Assembly: GCA_016191305.1 (NCBI GenBank)
Contig: JACPOX010000316.1
Location: 1 to 10,651 of the forward strand
Source: Legionella longbeachae
GTDB lineage: Bacteria > Pseudomonadota > Gammaproteobacteria > Legionellales > Legionellaceae
DNA length: 10,651 nucleotides
Direction of reading: 5' to 3'
Below the pieces are notes generated by a model. That model was not told the origin of the DNA. It did not search any database and saw only the letters and a program-made list of their open reading frames with translations. The position numbers and the translations under genes were made by a program. Every line of letters starts with the position of its first letter. The stretch's first letter is position 1. Shown one piece after another: positions 1 to 6,415 of the stretch.

Positions 1-31
1 AACGTGTAAAAATGTTTGGCATTTGTTCATT

Positions 32-37
32 TATAAT
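32..37 (+). promoter_or_regulatory. possible -10 box of the first gene
   Basis: TATAAT lies 35 bases before the start codon at 73 and matches the sigma70 -10 consensus exactly. No convincing -35 box sits 16-18 bases upstream, so this is weak in an AT-rich leader. A Shine-Dalgarno GAGGA at 61-65, seven bases before the ATG, supports the chosen start. Confidence 0.35.
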
Positions 38-72
38 CTACCTTTAAAGAAGGGCCTGTTGAGGATGATTTT

Positions 73-906
73 ATGGATGACCCTTTTTCTGAGCTGAAAC
101 AAACCTTGGAATCTATATTTCATTTAGAACCAATGAGAAATGGCAAATACACTTATCCTGAAATTCAGCGACTAAAAGAAGCTATTGAAAATTATCAGTC
201 TGATGAAAAAAAAACGTTCGTTGAATTAATCAATGCAATAGGTGCCGCACTTTCCTATTTTGAAAAGTGGGGACTCAATTTTGATTCAATAAAAAACGCC
301 GCGTCACCTTTGTCTAAACTACATCAAATGCCTGATATAAATTGGGATAGATATCTGTCTCGGACATCCATCTTCCAATTTAGTGGATCAACTCATACAC
401 CACAAGATGTAGAGCTCGTCGACTGGTTAACAGCCACATCTGGAGAAGCTTTTCCTGAAGAGGAACTCAGCACGCAAACCCGTATATTAATTGACCATAG
501 AGAATATCTTGGATTTAGCCAAAAACTAAGCACACATTTAGAAAAAGATCCTGAATTTTTATCGCGGCTGATTATGGGTTCTGAAAATAATTTCATTAAT
601 ATTTCTAATACTAGACTCATTCTCTACTTAACTGATCAACAACTTGCACAAGCAATAATCCATCACTTACCCAAGTTTGTTCAAGAACATCAAGATCCCT
701 TTGTACAAGTGGAACAGTTAGTAGATAAACTCAATGGAATATTATCTAATGGGCGATCTATTTCTACCCTACTACGTAATTCCGAAGCAAAATCTATTTT
801 GGATAGCTCTGATTTGTTTCAAATTTACCAAAGTGATGAATACAATAATCGCGAAGAATCCACTTCACCTTCGCCTGAAGATCAGCACTTTAAACCTGGA
901 ACCTAA
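73..906 (+). CDS. hypothetical protein, possible Dot/Icm effector (MavF-like by position)
   Basis: This is a 277-residue soluble protein with no catalytic motif I recognise, no signal peptide and no membrane segment. The ATG is supported by GAGGA seven bases upstream. The body is mostly helical and charged. The last ~26 residues (252-277) are hydrophilic and rich in Glu, Asp, Ser and Pro, including REESTSPSPEDQ. An acidic, polar C-terminus of this kind is the known feature of Legionella Dot/Icm (type IVB) secretion signals. From memory, the gene beside mdh in L. pneumophila Philadelphia is lpg2351, the effector MavF, so this may be its orthologue; that is inference from position and tail only. 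It is convergent with mdh across 49 bases, with no clear terminator between them. The biochemical function is unknown. It could also be an ordinary cytosolic protein. Confidence 0.85.
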   Translation: MDDPFSELKQTLESIFHLEPMRNGKYTYPEIQRLKEAIENYQSDEKKTFVELINAIGAALSYFEKWGLNFDSIKNAASPLSKLHQMPDINWDRYLSRTSIFQFSGSTHTPQDVELVDWLTATSGEAFPEEELSTQTRILIDHREYLGFSQKLSTHLEKDPEFLSRLIMGSENNFINISNTRLILYLTDQQLAQAIIHHLPKFVQEHQDPFVQVEQLVDKLNGILSNGRSISTLLRNSEAKSILDSSDLFQIYQSDEYNNREESTSPSPEDQHFKPGT

Positions 907-955
907 GTGCAGTATGTGACACCAAGGCTCCAAACTTATGATTTGTACTGATACC

Positions 956-1945
956 TTAATCCAATAAACCTAAAGACTTAACAGTATCACGCTCTTGTCT
1001 TAACTCCTCCAAGGTTGCATGAAACTTGTCGCGTCCATAATCATTTTGAGTTAAACCTTCAACTACTTTTAATTCACCTTGCTCACGGCGACAAGGAACT
1101 GAGAAAATCAGACCTTCATCAACACCATACTCACCTTGTGATGAACGACACATAGAAAATGATTCACCTGCTGGAGTATCATTAACCAAATGGTTTACAC
1201 CAGTAATAACAGCATTTGCAGCAGAAGCAGCAGAAGAAGAGCCTCTGGCTTTAATTACAGCAGCTCCACGTTGTTGTACTGTAGAAACAAAAGTATCTTT
1301 CAACCAAGATTCATCAATCACTTTTGCTGCAGAAACACCATTAATTTTCGCATTGTAGAAATCAGGGTATTGAGTGGACGAATGATTGCCCCAAATGGTC
1401 ATTTGACTCACTGCAGTAATATCAACACCAGCTTTTTTAGCTAATTGAGTACGCGCTCTTAATTCATCTAAGGTAGTCATTGCATAAAAACGATCATTAG
1501 GTATGTCTTTAGCATGATGCATTGCGATTAAACAGTTAGTATTACAAGGGTTGCCTACTACAAAGACTCGAACGTCGTCGCTCGCATAATCATTAATCGA
1601 TTGACCTTGTTTGGTAAATATTCCACCATTAATTTGCAATAAATCAGAACGCTCCATACCTTGTTTACGCGGTACCGATCCAACGAGTAATGCCCAGTTA
1701 ATCCCATCCATTGCCGTATTCATATCTGCTGTACAAACAATACGCTTCAATAAAGGAAAAGCGCAGTCGTCCAGCTCCATAGCAACCCCTTCCAACGAAG
1801 GAAGAGCGGGTTCAAGCTCAAGTAAATTTAATTCTACTTCAGTATGCGCACCAAACATTTGTCCAGAAGCGATACGAAACAATAAAGCATAACCAATTTG
1901 TCCTGCTGCTCCAGTAACAGCAACTCTAACTCGTTTATTAGCCAT
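956..1945 (-). CDS. mdh: malate dehydrogenase, cytosolic type
   Basis: This enzyme interconverts malate and oxaloacetate with NAD(H) in the TCA cycle. The 329-residue product starts [18 protein letters not shown], with a Rossmann glycine motif at residues 11-18. Substrate arginines lie in [13 protein letters not shown] (R93, R99), VVGNPCNTN follows at about 129-137, and the catalytic histidine is H188 in TIWGNHS. Its length and the [11 protein letters not shown] segment match the cytosolic-type MDH group rather than the ~312-residue mitochondrial type of E. coli. The frame is open 42 codons further upstream to 2071, but that stretch is Cys-rich and unlike MDH. The start at 1945 is preceded by AAGGAA at a normal distance (plus strand 1951-1956), so it is preferred. 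The gene is divergent from hemW. All the key residues I looked for are present. Confidence 0.97.
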   Translation of the reverse strand: MANKRVRVAVTGAAGQIGYALLFRIASGQMFGAHTEVELNLLELEPALPSLEGVAMELDDCAFPLLKRIVCTADMNTAMDGINWALLVGSVPRKQGMERSDLLQINGGIFTKQGQSINDYASDDVRVFVVGNPCNTNCLIAMHHAKDIPNDRFYAMTTLDELRARTQLAKKAGVDITAVSQMTIWGNHSSTQYPDFYNAKINGVSAAKVIDESWLKDTFVSTVQQRGAAVIKARGSSSAASAANAVITGVNHLVNDTPAGESFSMCRSSQGEYGVDEGLIFSVPCRREQGELKVVEGLTQNDYGRDKFHATLEELRQERDTVKSLGLLD

Positions 1946-2015
1946 GTGATTTCCTTTTATTTTTGTGGTAACAATCTCAATCCTGTCTCGTTTTTCGAGA
2001 AAGAAACAAAATGCA

Positions 2016-2045
2016 TCGTTACATTTTTTGTGACAAAACATGCAA
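2016..2045 (-). promoter_or_regulatory. weak candidate mdh promoter
   Basis: Read on the minus strand, TTGCAT (2045-2040) is followed after 18 bases by TAACGA (2021-2016). Both boxes match sigma70 only partly. The site overlaps the spacer and -35 box of the divergent hemW promoter, so the two could interfere. A short hairpin, TCTCG-ttttt-CGAGA (1986-2000), would lie in the mdh leader. Confidence 0.3.
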
Positions 2046-2056
2046 CATGATACTAT
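2028..2056 (+). promoter_or_regulatory. sigma70 promoter of hemW
   Basis: TTGTGA (2028-2033), a 17-base spacer, then TACTAT (2051-2056). Both boxes match four or five of six consensus bases at ideal spacing. Transcription would begin near 2063, leaving a leader of about 27 bases before the hemW ATG. Confidence 0.6.
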
Positions 2057-2089
2057 TGCATTCACAAACAAGCCAGCTTAAAAAAAGTA

Positions 2090-3214
2090 ATGATTCCTTT
2101 ATCGTTGTACATTCATATTCCATGGTGCATTCGCAAATGTCCTTATTGCGATTTTAACTCGCATAAAAGCCCCGAAATTTTACCTGAATTAAATTATGTT
2201 CAAGCGCTTATTGCTGATTTAAAAACTGATTTGCAACGCTTTGAAGCCCGTGAAATCAGTTCCATTTTTATCGGAGGAGGCACTCCTAGCCTTTTTTCTG
2301 CCCAAGCTTACGAAACATTATTTACTGAATTAAAACAGGTGTTATCTTTTGCTCAAGATATTGAAATCACAATGGAAGCCAATCCAGGCAGCGTGGAGCA
2401 ACAACGCTTCTCAGAATACCGCCAATTAGGAATCAATCGATTGTCTCTGGGTATTCAAAGCTTTAATCCTGAACACTTGCGAACTTTAGGGCGCATTCAT
2501 GATGCCGAACAGGCGCATCGTGCCATCGAATCTGCACGTAATGCCGGTTTTAATAACTTGAATTTGGACCTGATGCATGGTTTACCCAAACAAAGTGTTG
2601 CTCAAGGCCTGGAAGATTTACGAGCTGCTTTAGCACATCAACCAGAGCATTTGTCCTGGTATCAATTAACCATAGAACCTAATACAGTATTTTACAAAGA
2701 AAACCCGCCATTACCTTCTGAAGATGAAGCATATTTCTTAGAAAAAGAAGGTTTAAGCATGTTAAAAGAAGCAGGTTTTGAACGCTATGAAATTTCAGCC
2801 TTTGCCAAACCTTCTCGACAAGCTCGGCATAATTTGAATTACTGGTTATTTGGCGACTACCTGGGCATTGGAGCCGGTGCTCATGGCAAAGTAACCACCA
2901 AAGAAGGAATATTAAGAACAAGAAAACATCGACAACCCAAAGACTATCTGGATCCTGAAAAACCTTTTTTAGCGCATTTAGAACCTGTTGACTCTAAAGA
3001 ACTGCTTTTTGAATTTATGCTTAACACGACCCGACTGGAACAAGCGATTCCCTTGGAGTTATTTAAAATAACAACAGGATTACCATTAAATCTTTTACTT
3101 TCTAACCTCAAAATAGCTGAAAATAAAAAACTGATTCGCTTAACAAAGACTCACTGGCAAGTGACTGCTTTGGGCAGACGCTATACAAATGACTTGCAAG
3201 CATTGTATTTGTAG
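2090..3214 (+). CDS. hemW: radical SAM heme chaperone HemW
   Basis: HemW is a radical SAM family protein that binds heme and passes it to respiratory enzymes. It is often misannotated as oxygen-independent coproporphyrinogen oxidase. The 374-residue product opens with IPWCIRKCPYCDFNSH, in which C13, C17 and C20 form the CxxxCxxC ligand set for a 4Fe-4S cluster. The following residue pattern is CDF, without the extra cysteine found in true HemN. GGGTPS (62-67) is the SAM-binding glycine motif. HNLNYW (247-252) and GIGAGAHG (259-266) are typical of HemW, and a C-terminal HemW domain follows. Length is normal for the family. The start at 2090 has only an A-rich stretch upstream, with no clear Shine-Dalgarno, but the N-terminus aligns with known HemW starts. 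plsY follows 80 bases downstream. Confidence 0.95.
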   Translation: MIPLSLYIHIPWCIRKCPYCDFNSHKSPEILPELNYVQALIADLKTDLQRFEAREISSIFIGGGTPSLFSAQAYETLFTELKQVLSFAQDIEITMEANPGSVEQQRFSEYRQLGINRLSLGIQSFNPEHLRTLGRIHDAEQAHRAIESARNAGFNNLNLDLMHGLPKQSVAQGLEDLRAALAHQPEHLSWYQLTIEPNTVFYKENPPLPSEDEAYFLEKEGLSMLKEAGFERYEISAFAKPSRQARHNLNYWLFGDYLGIGAGAHGKVTTKEGILRTRKHRQPKDYLDPEKPFLAHLEPVDSKELLFEFMLNTTRLEQAIPLELFKITTGLPLNLLLSNLKIAENKKLIRLTKTHWQVTALGRRYTNDLQALYL

Positions 3215-3294
3215 ATTGCTTCAAAATTAATCATACTTGCTTGTAACCCAAGAATAATCAATAATTAAATTACTTTCCGGAAAAGGAGCAATCG

Positions 3295-4134
3295 GTGATT
3301 TTATTTATATTCTTGGTAGTTCTTGGCTATTTAATGGGATCCATCTGCTCTGCAGTCATAGTCTGTAAATCGTGTTCTCTACCTGATCCACGCACTCAAG
3401 GCTCAAAAAATCCTGGGGCAACCAACGTCTTACGCATCGCGGGGAAACAATATGCCGCCTTAGTAATGGTTGCTGATCTTCTTAAGGGAACAATTCCTGT
3501 ACTCATAGCCAAACTCTTAGGGGCTGACACAATTATTGTGGGATTTACCGCTTTGGCTGCAGTAATCGGTCATATGTACCCTGTTTTCTTTGATTTCAAA
3601 GGAGGAAAAGGAGTTGCTACCGCGATAGGTGCTTTATTAGGATTGGAATTTATTGTAGGCATTATGGTCGCAGCAACTTGGCTGATAGTAGCAAAATTTT
3701 CTCGTTACTCCTCTTTGGCATCCATAGTGTCTATTGGTATGGCTCCATTTTATTCACTATTGATATTCCACAATTTGAATGTTTTCCCACCGTTATTTAT
3801 CATTGCGTTGCTAATCCTCTACAAGCATAGAAATAACATTACGCGTCTAATCGATAAAACAGAGCCAAAAATCAAGCTAAAGCAAAATATTCTTGGTAAT
3901 ATAATGGAAGAAGCACATTCAAAAACAGTTGTCGCTAAGAAACCTGAAGCCGTATCAACTCAAATAGAAATTGAAACTGTAACAGAAACAATCATTAAAA
4001 AACCAAAAGCGAAAGAAATACCTAAAACTCAGAAAACAACCAGAAAAAAAGCAGAGGCTCCAATAAAAAAAACAAGTACGACTAAAAAACCTACTGCAAC
4101 AAAAACTAAAACAAAGAAACCAACAGAAAAATAA
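3295..4134 (+). CDS. plsY: glycerol-3-phosphate acyltransferase PlsY with a Lys/Thr-rich C-terminal tail
   Basis: PlsY is an inner-membrane enzyme that transfers an acyl group from acyl-phosphate to glycerol-3-phosphate, the first step of phospholipid synthesis. The product is 279 residues, starting at GTG with AAGGAG six bases before it. Family motifs are clear: DPRTQGSKNPGATN (31-44), GHMYPVFFDFKGGKGVAT (92-109, containing GGKG), and a final basic-acidic segment around RNNITRLIDKTEPKIK (179-194). Several hydrophobic segments fill residues 1-175. Typical PlsY proteins end near residue 195-205. Here about 80 further residues (200-279) are very rich in Lys, Thr, Pro and Ala, like a histone-H1 or TolA-type disordered tail. 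The tail is in frame with no stop and keeps the base usage of the gene. Its role is unknown. Confidence 0.95.
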   Translation: MILFIFLVVLGYLMGSICSAVIVCKSCSLPDPRTQGSKNPGATNVLRIAGKQYAALVMVADLLKGTIPVLIAKLLGADTIIVGFTALAAVIGHMYPVFFDFKGGKGVATAIGALLGLEFIVGIMVAATWLIVAKFSRYSSLASIVSIGMAPFYSLLIFHNLNVFPPLFIIALLILYKHRNNITRLIDKTEPKIKLKQNILGNIMEEAHSKTVVAKKPEAVSTQIEIETVTETIIKKPKAKEIPKTQKTTRKKAEAPIKKTSTTKKPTATKTKTKKPTEK

Positions 4135-4149
4135 AGTAAGGGCTCTCTC

Positions 4150-4190
4150 AATGGCGTCTTAAGTGTTTTTATGGCGCCATTAAGCTTTTT
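4150..4190 (+). terminator. probable rho-independent terminator of plsY
   Basis: AATGGCG (4150-4156) pairs with CGCCATT (4175-4181) around an 18-base loop, followed by a T run at 4186-4190. The second arm overlaps the perfect palindrome ATGGCGCCAT (4171-4180). It lies in the 66-base gap between convergent plsY and tsaD. The large loop makes this moderate rather than strong. Confidence 0.5.
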
Positions 4191-4200
4191 CTCAAGTACA

Positions 4201-5202
4201 TTACGCTAAAGGCCATCTTGCTTTAACCTCTACTCCAATTCCTAGATCTTTCTCCCCTCTTATCATCCGCAAACAACCTGTATAAGCGATCATTGCCCCA
4301 TTGTCCGTACAATACTCCATAGCCGGAAAATAAATCGAACCACCAATTGCCTCAAGCCATTCTTTTAGACCAATACGCAAGGCTTTATTCGCCCCCACAC
4401 CACCAGCAACAACTAATTGCTTGCATTCCGATTCTTGAACTGCTCTTTTGCATTTAATCATTAAGGTATCAACCACCGCTTGTTGAAACGCTTTGGCAAT
4501 TTCTGCACGTGCACGCTCATCTTTAGTGCTTTGACTCCAAGTATTTAAGGCAAATGTTTTTAAACCGCTGAAACTAAAATCCAGGCCAGGTCTATCCGTC
4601 ATTGGACGAGGAAAACGATAAGGAGTTGATTCACATTGATCAGCAAGAGCGGCAAGTACAGGACCACCAGGATAAGGAATTCCCATTAATTTAGCTGTTT
4701 TATCGAAGGCTTCTCCTACAGCATCATCCAATGTATCACCAAGTAAATGGTACACACCCAAATCATTGACTTTAATTAACTGACAGTGCCCCCCTGATAC
4801 TAAAAGAGCAATGAAAGGAAATTCAAGTGATGGAGTTTCCATTTTGGCAGCTAATAAGTGTGCTTCTAAATGATGAATGGCTAAAGCGGGTATCTTCAAA
4901 GCATAAGCAAGACTTTTAGCAAAACAGGAGCCAACAAGTAAAGCACCGATTAAACCTGGTCCAGCTGTATAGGCAATACCATCTAGCGCTTTTTTATCGA
5001 GATCTGTTTGGTGTAATACTTCATCAACTAAGGGGATCAAATGGTTAATATGATCACGCGAAGCGAGCTCGGGCACTACACCACCATACACTCGGTGCGT
5101 ATCCACTTGTGAATGCAAGGCATGGGCTAATAACCCAGCATCTGAATCATAAAGAGCAACTCCAGTTTCATCACAAGAGGATTCAATACCTAAAACCAAC
5201 AT
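4201..5202 (-). CDS. tsaD: tRNA N6-threonylcarbamoyladenosine transferase subunit TsaD
   Basis: TsaD is the catalytic subunit that, with TsaB and TsaE, moves threonylcarbamoyl from its adenylate to A37 of ANN-decoding tRNAs. The 333-residue product begins [19 protein letters not shown], the ASKHA-fold phosphate loop. The metal-binding histidines H111 and H115 lie in [13 protein letters not shown] (133-139), [12 protein letters not shown] (163-174), PYPGGP (176-181), FSFSGLKT (209-216), [13 protein letters not shown] (264-276) and the metal aspartate D300 in [10 protein letters not shown] are all present. Length is normal (E. coli about 337). The start has only a weak AGG upstream but aligns with the family. 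It is convergent with plsY and divergent from rpsU, so in this window it is a stand-alone transcription unit. It modifies ANN-decoding tRNAs, a class that includes the isoleucine tRNA near the right edge. Confidence 0.97.
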   Translation of the reverse strand: MLVLGIESSCDETGVALYDSDAGLLAHALHSQVDTHRVYGGVVPELASRDHINHLIPLVDEVLHQTDLDKKALDGIAYTAGPGLIGALLVGSCFAKSLAYALKIPALAIHHLEAHLLAAKMETPSLEFPFIALLVSGGHCQLIKVNDLGVYHLLGDTLDDAVGEAFDKTAKLMGIPYPGGPVLAALADQCESTPYRFPRPMTDRPGLDFSFSGLKTFALNTWSQSTKDERARAEIAKAFQQAVVDTLMIKCKRAVQESECKQLVVAGGVGANKALRIGLKEWLEAIGGSIYFPAMEYCTDNGAMIAYTGCLRMIRGEKDLGIGVEVKARWPLA

Positions 5203-5233
5203 ACAAAAAAACCTGACAAAAAAATAATGACTG

Positions 5234-5243
5234 ATTGTAACAT
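5234..5243 (-). promoter_or_regulatory. extended -10 promoter element of tsaD
   Basis: On the minus strand, TG-T-TACAAT gives an extended -10 element with the hexamer at 5239-5234. Transcription would start about 25 bases before the tsaD ATG. The -35 position (about 5257-5262) is poor and touches the left end of the inverted-repeat element at 5261. Confidence 0.45.
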
Positions 5244-5260
5244 AGATAACTGAGCAAACC

Positions 5261-5397
5261 TTACTGCCATTAAGTTAAGGAAAAGAGACTTTAAAATGTA
5301 GGTTGGGACCCTGGCCCCACATGAAATCCAGCCTCACGCATAGTCCTTTGTTTGCCTAGGGGCCCAACCTACAATCATTAACTTAACGGCACAGTAA
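5261..5397. repeat. 137-bp MITE-like nested inverted repeat between tsaD and rpsU
   Basis: The 322-base gap between divergent tsaD and rpsU holds this element. Its left end, TTACTGCCATTAAGTTAA (5261-5278), is the imperfect reverse complement of its right end, TTAACTTAACGGCACAGTAA (5378-5397). Inside, TGTAGGTTGGG (5297-5307) pairs perfectly with CCCAACCTACA (5363-5373). It has no room for a protein, so if mobile it would depend on a transposase supplied in trans. No clear target-site duplication is visible at its borders. Similar GTAGGTTGGG palindromes recur in many bacterial genomes (recalled, not checked). The rest of the gap holds the tsaD and rpsU promoters. Confidence 0.7.
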
Positions 5398-5455
5398 TCC
5401 GTGTTGCTGATCAATTCGGATTACAAATAAAATTATCTATTATCTATTTAAAACC

Positions 5456-5484
5456 TTGACGGATGCATGAACTAGCACTAGAAT
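5456..5484 (+). promoter_or_regulatory. strong sigma70 promoter of rpsU and the macromolecular-synthesis operon
   Basis: TTGACG (5456-5461), a 17-base spacer, then TAGAAT (5479-5484): five of six consensus matches in each box. Transcription would start near 5491, giving a leader of about 34 bases that contains AGAGGA (5511-5516) eight bases before the rpsU ATG. Confidence 0.75.
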
Positions 5485-5524
5485 TGCCCACCTATATAAG
5501 ATCAATAACCAGAGGACTAGTTTA

Positions 5525-5755
5525 ATGCCTACCGTTCGCGTCAAAGAAGGCGAAAATCCAGAATACGCACTGCGCCGTTTCAAGCGCTCTTGTGAAAAAG
5601 CAGGTATTTTAACCGAATTACGCCGTCGTGAGTTTTATGAAAAACCAACTGCTGAGCGTAAACGCAAACAAGCTGCTGCAGTTAAACGTCATCTGAAGAA
5701 AATTTCTCGTGACACATCAACAAGACAACAAGGTGCAAAACGGCGCCGTAAGTAG
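5525..5755 (+). CDS. rpsU: 30S ribosomal protein S21
   Basis: S21 is a small basic protein of the 30S subunit that helps mRNA engage the ribosome. The 76-residue product has the family core [27 protein letters not shown] (in residues 15-41), followed by [12 protein letters not shown]. The C-terminus is strongly basic and ends GAKRRRK, a few residues longer than the 71-residue E. coli protein. The ATG has AGAGGA at good spacing and a near-consensus promoter upstream. It is the first gene of the classic rpsU-dnaG-rpoD cluster, which couples start points of translation, replication and transcription. A long hairpin-forming repeat lies directly downstream and may limit read-through. Confidence 0.98.
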   Translation: MPTVRVKEGENPEYALRRFKRSCEKAGILTELRRREFYEKPTAERKRKQAAAVKRHLKKISRDTSTRQQGAKRRRK

Positions 5756-5785
5756 GATTTTGTCTATCCTGTATATTTTACCTAA

Positions 5786-5942
5786 GGTCACATAGATTTC
5801 GTTCCAAACACTCTGTGGTAAGACAAGGTCGTACAAATAAATGGCTGAAAAAGCGGAGTGTACTTGGTACATGAGCATTTTAAAAACATTTTTGTGCGAA
5901 ATTGACCCTCACAGAGAGTTTATAAAGAATTCTATTGTGACC
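5786..5942. repeat. ~157-bp imperfect palindrome (MITE-like) between rpsU and yqeY
   Basis: The element begins GGTCACA (5786-5792) and ends TGTGACC (5936-5942), which are perfect inverted complements. The two halves align with each other along most of their length. Matching blocks include ACTCTGTG on the left against CACAGAGAGT on the right, and a GTGTAC-TTG-GTACAT centre at about 5858-5872. It fills nearly the whole 209-base gap between rpsU and yqeY and encodes no protein. In RNA it would fold into one long hairpin. I recall the central GCGGAGTGTAC / GTACATGAGCATTTT motif as a dispersed intergenic sequence, but could not check this. It occupies the place where E. coli has a partial terminator between rpsU and dnaG. 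Confidence 0.75.
5902..5930 (+). promoter_or_regulatory. possible internal promoter before yqeY, inside the repeat
   Basis: TTGACC (5902-5907), a 17-base spacer, then AAGAAT (5925-5930), with five and four consensus matches. A start near 5937 would let yqeY, dnaG and rpoD be transcribed separately from rpsU. The boxes lie in the right half of the inverted repeat, so they may have arrived with it. Confidence 0.35.
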
Positions 5943-5964
5943 TTTTGGTTTTTAAGGAATAAAA

Positions 5965-6408
5965 ATGACTATTAAAGAACGTCTCAATAATGACATCAAA
6001 GATGCAATGCGTGCTAAAGATAAAAATCTGTTAACCATATTACGTTTAGTTACTGCTGCAATAAAACAAGTTGAAGTTGATGAACGTATCGAAGTCGACG
6101 AAGAACGTATGTTGGTTATTTTGGATAAAATGACAAAACAACGCAAAGAATCCATAGCACAATATGAAAAAGCAAATCGTGATGATTTGGTCGCACAAGA
6201 ACAATTTGAAGTAGAAATTCTGAAGAAATATTTACCTGAACCTTTATCTGCTACAGAAATAGAAAAAATGATTGATGATGCCATTGCATCAACTGCTGCT
6301 GCCAAAATGGCTGATATGGGTAAAGTAATGGCTTTGTTAAAACCAGGTTTGCAAGGACGTGCTGACATGGCTCAAGTCAGTAGTTTAATTAAGGCTAAGT
6401 TAAGCTGA
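5965..6408 (+). CDS. yqeY: GatB/YqeY domain protein
   Basis: This is a 147-residue member of the YqeY family, which resembles the C-terminal tRNA-binding helical domain of the GatB amidotransferase subunit. The exact function is not established; a tRNA-related role is inferred from the GatB similarity. Visible family features are the N-terminal helix with ERLNNDIKDAMRAKDK (5-20), LLTILRLVTAAIKQVEVD (21-38), the KYLPEPLSATEIEKMI stretch (around 90), and the C-terminal DMGKVMALLKPGLQGRADM (116-134). Length is normal. AAGGAA lies five bases before the ATG. It ends seven bases before dnaG, so the two are almost certainly co-transcribed. Many non-enteric gammaproteobacteria, such as Pseudomonas, also keep yqeY between rpsU and dnaG. 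Confidence 0.95.
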   Translation: MTIKERLNNDIKDAMRAKDKNLLTILRLVTAAIKQVEVDERIEVDEERMLVILDKMTKQRKESIAQYEKANRDDLVAQEQFEVEILKKYLPEPLSATEIEKMIDDAIASTAAAKMADMGKVMALLKPGLQGRADMAQVSSLIKAKLS

Positions 6409-6415
6409 GAACACT

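Noticed and set aside
1..72. Regulatory boxes for PmrA or CpxR before the first gene
   Set aside because: Only a single GTAAA is present, and no second half-site or PmrA-like tandem repeat could be found.
1946..2071. In-frame N-terminal extension of mdh by 42 codons
   Set aside because: The added residues are Cys-rich and unlike any MDH. They would overlap the hemW promoter, and a good ribosome binding site sits before the shorter start.
2090..3214. Annotation as oxygen-independent coproporphyrinogen oxidase HemN
   Set aside because: The cluster motif lacks HemN's additional cysteine, and the HNLNYW block and length are those of HemW.
5952..6368. Long open frame on the strand opposite yqeY
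   Set aside because: It mirrors a well-conserved yqeY frame, has Ser/Ile-rich low-complexity content and lacks a ribosome binding site.
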